NCBI GenBank assembly: GCA_030652255.1 | Contig: JAUSAZ010000172.1 | Span: 1-63,321, forward strand | DNA: 63,321 nt | Reading direction: 5' to 3' | From: Myxococcales bacterium | GTDB taxonomy: Bacteria > Myxococcota_A > Polyangia > Polyangiales > Ga0077539 | Shown: one piece after another, positions 25,953-34,232 of the stretch | Position numbering within the stretch: the stretch's first letter is position 1 | Layout of the letters: each line of letters begins with the position of its first letter | The notes under the pieces: generated by a model | What the model was told of the DNA's origin: nothing | Seen by the model: the letters and a program-made list of their open reading frames with translations, nothing else | Databases searched by the model: none | Made by a program: the position numbers and the translations under genes

Positions 25953-26618
25953 TCACGTCACGTCCGCGAAGAGGTCGTCGGCCACCGCGGCGAGGCGCCC
26001 CGCGGCGCTCACGTCGATGGTCGAGGCCCCCGCGCGCACCGCCATGGCGCCGGGCGGGAGCGACGGGTCGACGGTGACGGCGTGGTCGCTGCCGAGCGAC
26101 TGGGCCCAGGCCTCCGCGGGCACCCTCGCCGCCACGTCGGGCGCCACGACCACCGCCGCACCCTCGCGGCCCTCGAGCGCGGCCACCGCCTCGCGGGCCC
26201 AGGCCGCCAGCAGCGCCGGGTCGACGCGCACCTCGCGGCCCACCACGCGCGCGGCCACGGCGCAGGCGAGGCGCACCAGCTCGGGCTCGCTCGCGGCCAG
26301 CACCCGCTCGCGCAGGGTCTCCATCTCCCGGGAGAGCCCCGCGTGCTCGGCGGCCAGGGCGGCGTGCTCGGCGGCCAGGGCGGCGCGCTCGGCGGCCAGG
26401 GCGTCGTACTCGGCCCGCAGCGCGAGGTGCTCGGCCAGCGGGACCACCGGCGGCGGCGCGTCGGCCGCGGCCGCGTCGTCGCCCGGCTCGGACATGCCCT
26501 CGGGCGCCTCGTTGTCCGTCGACGGGCCCAGCATCCAGGGAGGGATCGACGGGCGCGGCGTCTCGTCGGCGCGCACGCACCACGGGGCGACGGCGGGCAG
26601 GTCGTCGGGCCGGGCCAC
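25953..26618 (-). CDS. fliH: Flagellar export ATPase regulator FliH
   Basis: A 221-residue cytosolic protein between fliG and fliI. The middle (about 75-105) is a coiled coil of repeated ALAAE(R/H)A units, where family members have helical repeats. The C-terminal half (LVRLACAVAARVVGREVRVD, AWAREAVAALEG, VRAGASTIDVSAAGRL) matches the FliH/SctL domain that binds FliI. GTG start 4 bp after the fliG stop. Confidence 0.82.
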   Translation of the reverse strand: MARPDDLPAVAPWCVRADETPRPSIPPWMLGPSTDNEAPEGMSEPGDDAAAADAPPPVVPLAEHLALRAEYDALAAERAALAAEHAALAAEHAGLSREMETLRERVLAASEPELVRLACAVAARVVGREVRVDPALLAAWAREAVAALEGREGAAVVVAPDVAARVPAEAWAQSLGSDHAVTVDPSLPPGAMAVRAGASTIDVSAAGRLAAVADDLFADVT

Positions 26619-26622
26619 CGCG

Positions 26623-27588
26623 CTACGCCTCCTCGCGGCCGAGGTCGATGCGCCCCTCGGCGGCCAGCCGGAGGGCCACCTCGACGAGCTCGCGGCGGGC
26701 GGCCTCGATGTCCGCGCGGCGCACCTTGCCGAGCACCTCGAGGTCGTCGCGGGCGAGCTCCGCGGCGCGCTCGGAGAGGCCCGCGAAGATGGCCTCGGTG
26801 ACCTCCGGCGAGGCGCCCTTGAGGGCGATGACCAGGCGCTCGGAGGGCAGCTCGATGAGGATCTCGCGCATGGCCCGGGCGTCGATGCGCCGCAGGTCGT
26901 CGAAGGTGAACATCGCCTGGCGCACCCGGCCCGCGAGGGCGGCGTCGGCGACGTCGAAGTCCTTGAGGATGCTGGTCGCCGACGGGCCGATGGCGTTGAG
27001 CATGGCGGCCGCGCGGGCCACGCCGTCGACCGACACCAGGGTGTTGGCGTCGGCGGTGGGGAGCTCCTCGACCAGGGCCACGGCCACGTCTTCGAGCACC
27101 TTGGCGGGCAGCTCCGTCAATCGGCTGACGTTCTCGACGACGGCGATCTGGCGCTCGGCGGGCATGGCCGAGAGGATGGCCGCCGCGGCCGCCGGGTCGA
27201 GGCGCGTGAGGATGGCCGCCGCCATCTGCGGCGACTCGCGGCTGAGCAGGGCGACCACGGCGTCCGGGGGCGCGCTCTCCAGGCGCGAGAAGGGGCTGGT
27301 GACGCCGTCTTCGAAGACGGCGTTGGTCTGCTCCTCGCCGAGGGCGACCACCGAGAGGCGGCGCAGGTAGGGCAGGCCCCCGCGGGGCACCGCCACGGCG
27401 CTGCGCGAGCGCTCCAGGAACTCCCTCCAGGTCTCCTCGATGGCCCCGGCGGGCACCTCGCGCATCGTGGAGGCGACCGCGCGGAGCTTGTGGAGCTCGG
27501 CCACCCCGAGCTCGCTCACGATGGGCCGGGCGATCTCCTCGTCGAGCGACAGCAGGAAGAGGACGGCTTTCTCGGCTCCGGTGGGCAT
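26623..27588 (-). CDS. fliG: Flagellar motor switch protein FliG
   Basis: A 321-residue C-ring protein. N-terminal FliF-binding domain (EKAVLFLLSLDEEIARPIVS), middle domain (LLSRESPQMAAAILTRLDPA with AAAAILSAMP) and C-terminal torque domain (FTFDDLRRIDARAMREILIE, VIALKGASPEVTEAIFAGLS, LEVLGKVRRADIEAARRELV). The charged torque-helix residues R, D, E are present. ATG 27588 follows fliF by 46 bp; a sigma-54-like site lies in that gap. Confidence 0.93.
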   Translation of the reverse strand: MPTGAEKAVLFLLSLDEEIARPIVSELGVAELHKLRAVASTMREVPAGAIEETWREFLERSRSAVAVPRGGLPYLRRLSVVALGEEQTNAVFEDGVTSPFSRLESAPPDAVVALLSRESPQMAAAILTRLDPAAAAAILSAMPAERQIAVVENVSRLTELPAKVLEDVAVALVEELPTADANTLVSVDGVARAAAMLNAIGPSATSILKDFDVADAALAGRVRQAMFTFDDLRRIDARAMREILIELPSERLVIALKGASPEVTEAIFAGLSERAAELARDDLEVLGKVRRADIEAARRELVEVALRLAAEGRIDLGREEA

Positions 27589-27603
27589 CTACGGCAGCCC
27601 TTG

Positions 27604-27619
27604 AGCAACGGCCGTACCC
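27604..27619 (-). promoter_or_regulatory. Candidate sigma-54 site before fliG
   Basis: On the minus strand the sequence GGGTACGGCCGTTGCT matches TGGCACG-N4-TTGCW at 10 of 12 fixed positions, with the required GG-N10-GC spacing. The predicted start of transcription would lie only about 5 bases before the fliG ATG, which weakens the case. Confidence 0.3.
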
Positions 27620-27634
27620 GCGCGCTCTGGAAGG

Positions 27635-29248
27635 TCAGCTCTTGGCGTTGCGGTCGGGGGCGTCGGTGCCGAGCCAGAAGCGCAGCACCAGGGCCGCGGT
27701 GGCGGGGTCGGCCAGCACGCGGGCGTGAACCTGCGCCCGGAGGCTCTCGCGCACGACCTCGGGATCGAGCTGGGGCGCCGGCTCCTGGGGCGCGAGGCCG
27801 GCGAGCTGGATGGCCGCGGTGGTCTCCTGCCGGGGGCGGCGGCGCAGCGCGAAGAAGGCGACGGCGAGCAGCACGGCCGCGGCGGCGGCCACCCCCCCGA
27901 TGATGTAGCCCCGCGGGGTACGGGCGGGCCTCGCGGCGGCGCGGCGCGGCGTGGCGGCCGGGGCGTCGAGGGTCTCCTGGAAGGGGATCGACTCCACCGT
28001 CACCACGTCCCCGCGGGTGTCGTTGGCCCCGATGGCGCCGCGCACCAGCGCGCGCAGGTGGGTGAGCTCGGCCGCGTCGCGGGGCACCACCCGGGTCTGG
28101 CCGCCCTCGGTGCGCCTTACGCCGTCGACCACCACGGCCACGGCGATGCGCTTGATCACCCCGCGGGTGGTGAGGCGCCGCTCGCTCACGTGGTCGACCT
28201 CGAAGTTGCGGGTGTGCTGCTCGCGGAGCACGCCGCCGTCGGACTGCCCGGGCTCCGCCGGGGAGTCGGCGGGCGTGCCGATGTTGCTCTCCGCGCCGGG
28301 CACCCCGGCCACGGTGATGTTGCCCGCGGAGGTCACGAATTCCTGGCTCTGCTCCTCGCTGCGCAGGGCCGTGTGGGCGCGGTCGTAGCGGTCTTCGGTG
28401 CGCTCGACGCGGTCGTGGTCCATCTCGACGGAGGCGCGCACGTCCACGTGGCCGTCGCCCACGAGGCGCGAGAGCAGCGCGCGCAGGCGCTCCTCGATGG
28501 ACGACTCCATGGCGCGGCCGCCGGAGCGCTCGTCCTCGGCGGAGTCCTCGTCGCCGGGCGACCGGGGCCGGTGCAGCATCTCGCCGTCGGTGGTCACCAG
28601 GGTCACCCGCGCGGCGTTGAGCGAGGGCACCGACGACGCCACCATGTGCACGATGCCCGACACCTCCGAGGCCCCGAGGTGGCGCCCGGGCCGTAGCCGC
28701 AGCACCACCGACGCGCTCGCGGGGTCGTTGCGCGACACGAACACGCTCCGCTCGGACATCACCAGGTGCACCCGCGCCGACTGCACGGCGCCCAGCGACC
28801 CGATGGTGCGCCCCAGCTCGCCCTCCAGCGCCCGGCGGAACATCACCCGCTGCTCGAACTCCGTCGCCCCGAGGCGCATCCGGTCGAAGGCCTCGAAGCC
28901 CACGCCGCCGCCCCGCGGCAGGCCCGCGCTCGCGAGCTCCAGCCGCAGCTCGTGCACCTTCTCCTCGGGCACCTCGATGGTGCCCCCCTCGGCCTGCACC
29001 CGGTACGGGACCTTCAGCTCCTTGAGCTTGTTGACCAGGGCCGCGGCGTCGTCCCGGTCGAGCTGCGAGTACAGCACCCCCCAGTTGGCGACGTTGCTCC
29101 GCCAGGTGAGCCACGCGCCCAGCAGCACCGCGACGACGAGCGTCGAGGCCAGCAGCACCCGCGCGGGGCGCGACAGCGAGGTGATCCAGCGCTGCGCGGG
29201 CGCGAGCCGCGCGAAGAGCGGCGACGTCGGGGCGGACTCTTCAGACAC
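27635..29248 (-). CDS. fliF: Flagellar MS-ring protein FliF
   Basis: A 537-residue ring protein. TM1 near 28-50 (VLLASTLVVAVLLGAWLTW), periplasmic ring-building motifs (LYSQLDRDDAAALVNKLKEL, VGFEAFDRMRLGATEFEQRV, RALEGELGRTIGSLGAVQSA, VRHLVMSERS-like block, and SASVVLRLRPG), a C-terminal TM near 448-468 (IIGGVAAAAAVLLAVAFF), and a cytosolic tail that should bind FliG. GTG 29248 overlaps fliE by 8 bp. It is the foundation of the basal body. Confidence 0.94.
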   Translation of the reverse strand: MSEESAPTSPLFARLAPAQRWITSLSRPARVLLASTLVVAVLLGAWLTWRSNVANWGVLYSQLDRDDAAALVNKLKELKVPYRVQAEGGTIEVPEEKVHELRLELASAGLPRGGGVGFEAFDRMRLGATEFEQRVMFRRALEGELGRTIGSLGAVQSARVHLVMSERSVFVSRNDPASASVVLRLRPGRHLGASEVSGIVHMVASSVPSLNAARVTLVTTDGEMLHRPRSPGDEDSAEDERSGGRAMESSIEERLRALLSRLVGDGHVDVRASVEMDHDRVERTEDRYDRAHTALRSEEQSQEFVTSAGNITVAGVPGAESNIGTPADSPAEPGQSDGGVLREQHTRNFEVDHVSERRLTTRGVIKRIAVAVVVDGVRRTEGGQTRVVPRDAAELTHLRALVRGAIGANDTRGDVVTVESIPFQETLDAPAATPRRAAARPARTPRGYIIGGVAAAAAVLLAVAFFALRRRPRQETTAAIQLAGLAPQEPAPQLDPEVVRESLRAQVHARVLADPATAALVLRFWLGTDAPDRNAKS

Positions 29249-29561
29249 TGGTGCGCCAGACCTCGTGGAAGGCGTCGAGCAGCTTGTTGCGCACCGACCC
29301 CAGCAGCCGCACCCCGATGGTGGCCTCCTGCACGGAGATCATGGTGCCGTGGATGTCATCGGACGCGCCCGCGGCCAGCGCCCGCACCTGCTGCGTCGAG
29401 TGCTGGGCCATGCTGTTGACCCGGTTGACGGCGTCGTGGAGCACGTCGCCGAAGTCCACCGGCGCCGGCGCCGTGGGCGTCGGACCGATGGACGCGCCGC
29501 CCACCTCGGCCGTGGGATACACCCGGGAGACGTCGGCGATGGAGGCGATGGCGCCGCTCAT
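29241..29561 (-). CDS. fliE: Basal-body/MS-ring adaptor FliE
   Basis: A 106-residue protein of normal size. Conserved features are VDFGDVLHDAVNRVNSMAQH, IHGTMISVQEATIGVRLLGS and the ending VRNKLLDAFHEVWRTSV. It joins the MS ring to the rod. Lies 4 bp after flgC and overlaps fliF by 8 bp. Confidence 0.9.
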   Translation of the reverse strand: MSGAIASIADVSRVYPTAEVGGASIGPTPTAPAPVDFGDVLHDAVNRVNSMAQHSTQQVRALAAGASDDIHGTMISVQEATIGVRLLGSVRNKLLDAFHEVWRTSV

Positions 29562-29565
29562 GGGG

Positions 29566-30012
29566 CTACTGCCCGATCCGCAGCGCGGCGCGCGCCATGG
29601 ACTTCACCGACTCGATGCTGGTCACCCCGGCTTCGTAGGCCCGCGAGGCAGTCATGAGGTTGACCATCTCCGTCACCACGTTGACGTTGGGGTACTCGAC
29701 GTAGCCCTCGGGGTCGGCGTCGGGGTGGCCGGGCTCGTACATACGCTGGCCGGGGTTGGGGTCGGGGCGCACCTCGGAGAGCCGGACGCCCTGCACCTCG
29801 CGGAGCACGGGGTCGTGCGCGCCGGGCGACAGGGACTCGGCGGAGAACACCGGGTCGAGGCGCCGGTAGGGGTTGCCGTTGGCGTCGCGGGTGGTGTGCA
29901 CGTTGGCGAGGTTGCCGGCGATGAGGTTCATGCGGCCGCGCTCGGCCGTGAGGCCCGAGCCCGCGACCTCGAGGGCGCTGTACACACCGGCCACTGAGAA
30001 TCGTCCGCTCAT
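29566..30012 (-). CDS. flgC: Proximal rod protein FlgC
   Basis: A 148-residue rod protein. N-terminus YSALEVAGSGLTAERGRMNL followed by IAGNLANVHTTRDANGNPYR; C-terminus YVEYPNVNVVTEMVNLMTAS followed by RAYEAGVTSIESVKSMARA, the FlgC hallmark. ATG 30012 begins MSGRFSVAGV; upstream in-frame codons overlap flgB. Gap to flgB is 8 bp. Confidence 0.93.
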   Translation of the reverse strand: MSGRFSVAGVYSALEVAGSGLTAERGRMNLIAGNLANVHTTRDANGNPYRRLDPVFSAESLSPGAHDPVLREVQGVRLSEVRPDPNPGQRMYEPGHPDADPEGYVEYPNVNVVTEMVNLMTASRAYEAGVTSIESVKSMARAALRIGQ

Positions 30013-30020
30013 CGGTGGTC

Positions 30021-30410
30021 CTACCGTCCGTCGCCGGCGGCCCACTGCAGGCCGCTGAGTTGTTGCGTCGCGAGCACCGTCAGCGAGTCGTAGCGGATCT
30101 GGTTGGCCGCGATCTTCACGGCCTCGCGGTCGACGCTCACCCCGTTGCCGTCGTAGCCGACGGTGGCGTTGGGGTCGGCCACCACGGAGTACCGGTGCCC
30201 CGGGCCGCGCGCGAGGGGGATGTGCCCCTCGGTGCTCGACGAGAGGGCGGTGTCGAGCTCGGCCTCGAAGCTCGCGCGCCGCACCAGGTCGAGCGGGCGG
30301 AAGCCTGGGGTGTCGATCTGCGTGAGGTTGGCCGTCAGCAGGTTGTGCCGTTGGAGGTGGTAGTCGAGCCCGCTACGGATGCGCTCGGTCGTATCCAGGA
30401 TGCTGCTCAT
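30021..30410 (-). CDS. flgB: Proximal rod protein FlgB, first gene of the operon
   Basis: A 129-residue rod protein: LQRHNLLTANLTQIDTPGFR is the family's N-terminal motif, and VSVDREAVKIAANQIRYDSL the C-terminal one. ATG 30410 opens the 24-gene minus-strand operon. The 109-bp region upstream is shared with the divergent flbD gene; no convincing sigma-54 site faces flgB (a GGCACG half-site is present on the minus strand near 30452-30457 but its -12 part fails). Confidence 0.92.
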   Translation of the reverse strand: MSSILDTTERIRSGLDYHLQRHNLLTANLTQIDTPGFRPLDLVRRASFEAELDTALSSSTEGHIPLARGPGHRYSVVADPNATVGYDGNGVSVDREAVKIAANQIRYDSLTVLATQQLSGLQWAAGDGR

Positions 30411-30474
30411 GGGATTTAGCCCTCGCTGGGGAGGGGGTGACTTCACGAAGCGTGCCGCCAGCTCCCGCGAGGGG

Positions 30475-30490
30475 TGGCCCGGGGGTTGCC
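30475..30490 (+). promoter_or_regulatory. Candidate sigma-54 promoter of flbD-motAB run
   Basis: TGGCCCGGGGGTTGCC has the invariant GG (-24) and GC (-12) with exactly 10 bases between, and agrees with TGGCACG-N4-TTGCW except two bases. It would start transcription near 30501, giving a leader of about 20 bases that holds the GGAG at 30502-30505. This is the best-placed sigma-54 site in the window. Confidence 0.5.
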
Positions 30491-30519
30491 CTGCGCCGGG
30501 CGGAGATGGACCCCACACG

Positions 30520-30813
30520 ATGCTGAAACTCACCCGGCTCAACCATCACACCATCGCGATCAACCCAGATCACATCTCGTGGGTGGAGGCGACGCCCGAC
30601 ACCACGCTCTTCCTCATCAACGGGGAGAAGCTGATGGTGCGGGAGTCGCTCGACGACCTGATGAACGCGGTGATCGAGTACCGCCGCCTGGTGCGGATGG
30701 TCGAACCCGCGGGCGCGCCGCTGGGGCCCATGGAGGGCGACCCCCCGCGGGTGGGCGACTCCCGGAGGCCCAGCGCCTTCCCCCGCCGGTCGGGTGATCG
30801 GGACGACCGCTGA
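30520..30813 (+). CDS. FlbD/SwrD-family flagellar protein
   Basis: A 97-residue protein. The first 65 residues are the FlbD/SwrD domain (MLKLTRLNHHTIAINPDHIS, WVEATPDTTLFLINGEKLMV, RESLDDLMNAVIEYRR); the tail is Pro/Arg-rich. In Bacillus SwrD promotes motor torque. This is not the Caulobacter sigma-54 regulator that shares the FlbD name. ATG 30520 is chosen because homology begins there. Its stop overlaps motA (TGATG), in keeping with a stator role. Confidence 0.88.
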   Translation: MLKLTRLNHHTIAINPDHISWVEATPDTTLFLINGEKLMVRESLDDLMNAVIEYRRLVRMVEPAGAPLGPMEGDPPRVGDSRRPSAFPRRSGDRDDR

Positions 30814-31589
30814 TGCAGCCCGGACCCATCATCGGGATGGTGGTCGCCATGGTGGCCATCCTCTTCGGCAACACGCTGGAGGGCGGCCACATGAGCTCGG
30901 TCGTGGGCGGCCCGGCGGCGCTCATCGTGCTCGGCGGCACCATCGGCGCGGTCATCGTGCAGTACCCCTTCTCGACGCTGAAGGCCGCGCTCAAGGCCGC
31001 GGGCAAGACCTTCAAGAAGCCCGCGCAGGACGCCCGGACGCTCATCGACGAGATCGTCGGGTACGCCAACCAGGCGCGCCTGGAGGGCATCCTGGCGCTG
31101 GAGAAGGTGGCCTCCAACGCGTCCGACCCCTTCCTCTCGAAGGCGCTGATGATGGCCATCGACGGCGCCGACTCCAACGCCCTGCGCGAGACGATGGAGA
31201 TCATCATCGACCAGCAGGAGGAGCACGGCGAGGACGCGGCCAAGGTCTTCGAGGCGGGCGGCGGCTACGCGCCCACCATCGGGATCATCGGCGCGGTGCT
31301 CGGGCTCATCCACGTGATGAGCAACCTCACGGACATCAACGCCGTGGGGCACGGCATCGCGGCGGCCTTCGTGGCCACCATCTACGGGGTGGGGGTCGCG
31401 AACATCCTCTTCCTGCCGCTCGCGGGCCGCATCAAGCTGCAGGTGCGCGACGAGGGGAGCCTGCGTCAGCTCACCCTGGTGGGCGTGCTCGCCATCCAGG
31501 AGGGGATGAACCCCAAGCTGGTGCGTGAGCGCCTCTCGGCCTTCCTCCACGACCACGACCCGGCCCCGGCCAAGGCCGCGCGCTCGTAG
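30813..31589 (+). CDS. motA: Flagellar stator protein MotA
   Basis: A 258-residue inner-membrane protein. Four TM segments, the cytosolic loop with FEAGGGYAPTIGIIGAVLGL then IHVMSNL, and the conserved C-terminal TM (AAAFVATIYGVGVANILFLP). These carry the family prolines and charged loop that contact FliG. With MotB it forms the proton (or sodium) channel. ATG overlaps the flbD stop by one base. Confidence 0.95.
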   Translation: MQPGPIIGMVVAMVAILFGNTLEGGHMSSVVGGPAALIVLGGTIGAVIVQYPFSTLKAALKAAGKTFKKPAQDARTLIDEIVGYANQARLEGILALEKVASNASDPFLSKALMMAIDGADSNALRETMEIIIDQQEEHGEDAAKVFEAGGGYAPTIGIIGAVLGLIHVMSNLTDINAVGHGIAAAFVATIYGVGVANILFLPLAGRIKLQVRDEGSLRQLTLVGVLAIQEGMNPKLVRERLSAFLHDHDPAPAKAARS

Positions 31590-31604
31590 TACTACCCTCC
31601 CGGC

Positions 31605-31621
31605 TCCCCCCTCGTGGGGGA
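31605..31621. repeat. Short hairpin between motA and motB
   Basis: TCCCCC (31605-31610) and GGGGGA (31616-31621) can pair around a 5-base loop. It lies 20 bases before motB. No T-run follows. Could tune motB translation or be chance in GC-rich DNA. Confidence 0.35.
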
Positions 31622-31640
31622 CATCCCACAAGGACCTCCC

Positions 31641-32588
31641 ATGGGCAGGCGCAAGAAGCAGGCGGAGCACGTCAACCACGAGCGCTGGCTCATCAGCTAC
31701 GCGGACTTCATCACGCTGTTGTTCGCGTTCTTCGTGGTGATGTTCTCGAGCTCGCAGATCGACCAGCGGCGCCTCGGGGCCTTCTCCGAGAGCTTCGCGG
31801 GCGCCACCGGGGTGACCGTGGTGCCGCGCGGCAGCGACGGGCTCATGACGGCGACGACCAACTCCCCCCCGGCCCCCGCCCGCCGGGAGGTGACCAACCC
31901 CCAGGTGGTGTTCAGCCTCCAGGACCTCGCGAGCACCCTCAACCGCGCGCTCAGCCGCAACGCCGGGATGGAGTCCGTGCGGGTCATCCGCCGCCGCAAC
32001 GACTTCGTGCTGCGCATGCCCGAGAACGTCTTCTTCGAGAGCGGCGACAACTCCGTGAAGGAGGGCGCCCAGGTCATCCTCGCGACCCTCGCCCGCACGC
32101 TCAAGGTCTTCCCCATCGACATGCGCGTCGAGGGGCACACCGACGCCAACCCCATCCGCACCTCGCGCTACCGCTCCAACTGGGAGCTCTCGACCGCCCG
32201 CGCCACCTCGGTGCTCCAGGTGCTCGCCGGCGCCAGCTTCCCCCCGGAGCAACTGTCCGCCTCGGGCTACGGGGAGTTCCACCCCATCGCCACCAACGCC
32301 ACCGACGACGGCCGCCAGCAGAACCGCCGGGTCGACATCGTGGTCTCGATCCGCCAATCCGAGAGCGACGACCCCGACGAGGCCAACCGCGGCGACGCCG
32401 CCGTCGACCCCATCAGCGTCATCCGCGCCCAGGTGGGCGCCCCCGCCGACGCCGCGCCCGCGCTCACCGACGCCAGCGCGGCTGTCGTCACCGACGCCAG
32501 CGCGGCCGTCACCATCGACGCCCCGGCGCCCGCAGCCGAAGCCCCCGCCCACCCGACCGCAGCGCCCCACGCAGCGCCAGCGCACTGA
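31641..32588 (+). CDS. motB: Flagellar stator protein MotB
   Basis: A 315-residue protein. Short positive N-terminus, single TM with the ion-carrying aspartate D22 (LISYADFITLLFAFFVVMFS), plug and linker, then an OmpA-like peptidoglycan-binding domain (NVFFESGDNSVKEGAQ, VEGHTDANPIRTSRYRSNWE, ASGYGEFHPIATNATDDGRQ). About 80 C-terminal residues are Ala/Asp-rich with a repeated DASAAV unit and are extra to the family. ATG 31641 has AAGGA 10 bases upstream; a start at 31614 would add nine residues without homology. Confidence 0.94.
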   Translation: MGRRKKQAEHVNHERWLISYADFITLLFAFFVVMFSSSQIDQRRLGAFSESFAGATGVTVVPRGSDGLMTATTNSPPAPARREVTNPQVVFSLQDLASTLNRALSRNAGMESVRVIRRRNDFVLRMPENVFFESGDNSVKEGAQVILATLARTLKVFPIDMRVEGHTDANPIRTSRYRSNWELSTARATSVLQVLAGASFPPEQLSASGYGEFHPIATNATDDGRQQNRRVDIVVSIRQSESDDPDEANRGDAAVDPISVIRAQVGAPADAAPALTDASAAVVTDASAAVTIDAPAPAAEAPAHPTAAPHAAPAH

Positions 32589-32667
32589 CGGCCCGCCAAC
32601 GGCGTGGCGGCGCGTCGGCTCCCGCTCCTGCGCTGCCGCGCGCCCTCACCCCTGCGGGGGCCGTCCA

Positions 32668-32683
32668 TGGCACTCCCCTCGCA
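32668..32683 (+). promoter_or_regulatory. Candidate sigma-54 site before flgG
   Basis: TGGCACTCCCCTCGCA shows GG-N10-GC and matches TGGCACG-N4-TTGCA except two positions. However, the strong Shine-Dalgarno AAGGAGG of flgG (32683-32689) would lie upstream of the predicted transcript start, so use as a promoter would give a nearly leaderless mRNA. It may be chance. Confidence 0.3.
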
Positions 32684-32697
32684 AGGAGGCTTCGCCC

Positions 32698-33477
32698 ATG
32701 TTCCGATCCCTTCACGTCGCCGCTACGGGCATGGTCGCGCAGGAGACGAACCTCGACACGATCTCCAACAACCTCGCCAACGCCAACACCACTGGCTACA
32801 AGCGGCAGGAGTCGCAGTTCGAGGACCTCATCTACCAGACGGTCCGACCGGCCGGCCCCGGCAACGGCGTCGGCGCCCCGGCGGGGGTGCAGCTCGGCTC
32901 CGGGGCGCGCGTCGTGGCCACCTCGCGGCAGTTCGGCCAGGGGGCCATCCACCAGACCGACAACCCCCTCGACGTCGCCATCGAGGGCGCCGGCTTCCTG
33001 GCGGTCAACCGGGTCAACGGCGACATCGCCTACACCCGCGCGGGCGCCCTGCGCCTCGACTCGCAGGGTCGCCTGGTCAACGTGGAGGGCCTCCCCCTCG
33101 AGCCCGCCATCAACGTCCCCATCGACTCCACCAACATCGTCATCGGCGCCGACGGCAGCGTGAGCGCCACGCAGGCCGGGCAGCATGTCCCGACGCAGCT
33201 CGGGCAGATCCAGCTCGTGACCTTCCCCAACCCCGCGGGGCTCCAGGCGATCGGGCACAACCTCTTCACCGTCACCGGCGCCAGCGGCGACCCCACCGTC
33301 GGCACGCCCGGGCAGGTCGGCCTCGGCAGCCTGATGCAGGGCTCGCTCGAGCAGAGCAACGTCGAGGTGGTGCAGGAGATGATCGGGCTCATCCGCACGC
33401 AGCGCGCCTACGAGGTCAACTCCAAGGTGGTGCAGGCCGCCGACGAGATGCTCCGCAACGCGACCCAGATGCGATGA
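32698..33477 (+). CDS. flgG: Distal rod protein FlgG
   Basis: A 259-residue protein of typical FlgG size. N-terminal SLHVAATGMVAQETNLDTIS followed by NNLANANTTGYKRQESQFED; Gly-rich core with GQGAIHQTDNPLDVAIEGAG; C-terminal GSLEQSNVEVVQEMIGLIRT then QRAYEVNSKVVQAADEM. It forms the distal rod that the hook joins. Strong AAGGAGG ribosome site. The stop overlaps flgA as ATGA. Confidence 0.95.
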   Translation: MFRSLHVAATGMVAQETNLDTISNNLANANTTGYKRQESQFEDLIYQTVRPAGPGNGVGAPAGVQLGSGARVVATSRQFGQGAIHQTDNPLDVAIEGAGFLAVNRVNGDIAYTRAGALRLDSQGRLVNVEGLPLEPAINVPIDSTNIVIGADGSVSATQAGQHVPTQLGQIQLVTFPNPAGLQAIGHNLFTVTGASGDPTVGTPGQVGLGSLMQGSLEQSNVEVVQEMIGLIRTQRAYEVNSKVVQAADEMLRNATQMR

Positions 33478-34232
33478 CCCCCGCGCGCACCCGACACACC
33501 GCGCTGGCCGTCCTGGCCCTCGCGCTCGGCGTGGGCCGGGCCGAGGCCTCGCCGCCGTCGCTGGTCACCGTGACGGGCGCGCGGGTGCTCGTCTCCGACG
33601 TGGTGCGCGGTGCGCCCGCCGACGCCGCCGCGGTCGACCTCGGGCCCTCCCCCGCCGTCGGCGGTTCGCGCCTCATCGACCGCGCCGCCATCCTCCGCGC
33701 CCTGCGCTCGCACGCCGCCACCGAGCCCGACCACCTGCCCGAGGCCGTCCGGGTGGTGCGCCTCTCGCGCGCTGTCTCCGCCACCGAGCTCGAGCGGCTC
33801 ACCCGCGCCGGGCTCGGCGCCCACCCCCTCCCCCGCGGCGCCGCGCTCACGGGCGTCCGCGCCTCCCGCGGCCTCGACGTCGCCGCCGGCTGGGACGCCG
33901 TCACCGCCGAGCTCCCCCGGCTTCCGCGCCGGGCGGGCCCCCTCTCCACCACCGCCCTCGTGACCTTCCGCGCCGGCGCCGACGTGCTCGCCCGGGCCTC
34001 GGTGCAGGTCGACCTGATGCTCCCCGCCACCGCCGCCGACCCGGAGCTGCGCCGCGGCGCCGCCGTCACCCTGGTGGTGCGCCAGGGCCTCGTCGAGATC
34101 CGCGTGGGCGCCAGCGCGGGCGCCGACGCCGACGTGGGCGACACCCTGCCGGTGCTCCTGCGCCCATCGGGCCGGGTGCTCCGCGCGCGGCTCATCGAGC
34201 GCGAGACCGCCCTCGCGGAGGACGGACCCTGA
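33474..34232 (+). CDS. flgA: P-ring assembly chaperone FlgA
   Basis: A 252-residue periplasmic protein. Signal peptide (HTALAVLALALGVGRAEA) then an SAF-like region with ASRGLDVAAGWDAVTAELPR and a C-terminal domain with ELRRGAAVTLVVRQGLVEIR and LPVLLRPSGRVLRARLIERE, the conserved FlgA ending. ATG 33474 overlaps flgG by 4 bp; the start of flgH overlaps its stop by one base. It helps FlgI assemble. Confidence 0.85.
   Translation: MTPARTRHTALAVLALALGVGRAEASPPSLVTVTGARVLVSDVVRGAPADAAAVDLGPSPAVGGSRLIDRAAILRALRSHAATEPDHLPEAVRVVRLSRAVSATELERLTRAGLGAHPLPRGAALTGVRASRGLDVAAGWDAVTAELPRLPRRAGPLSTTALVTFRAGADVLARASVQVDLMLPATAADPELRRGAAVTLVVRQGLVEIRVGASAGADADVGDTLPVLLRPSGRVLRARLIERETALAEDGP

Noticed and set aside
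30441..30462. Sigma-54 site facing flgB on the minus strand
   Set aside because: The -24 half GGCACG is good but the -12 half reads GTGAA without the required GC.
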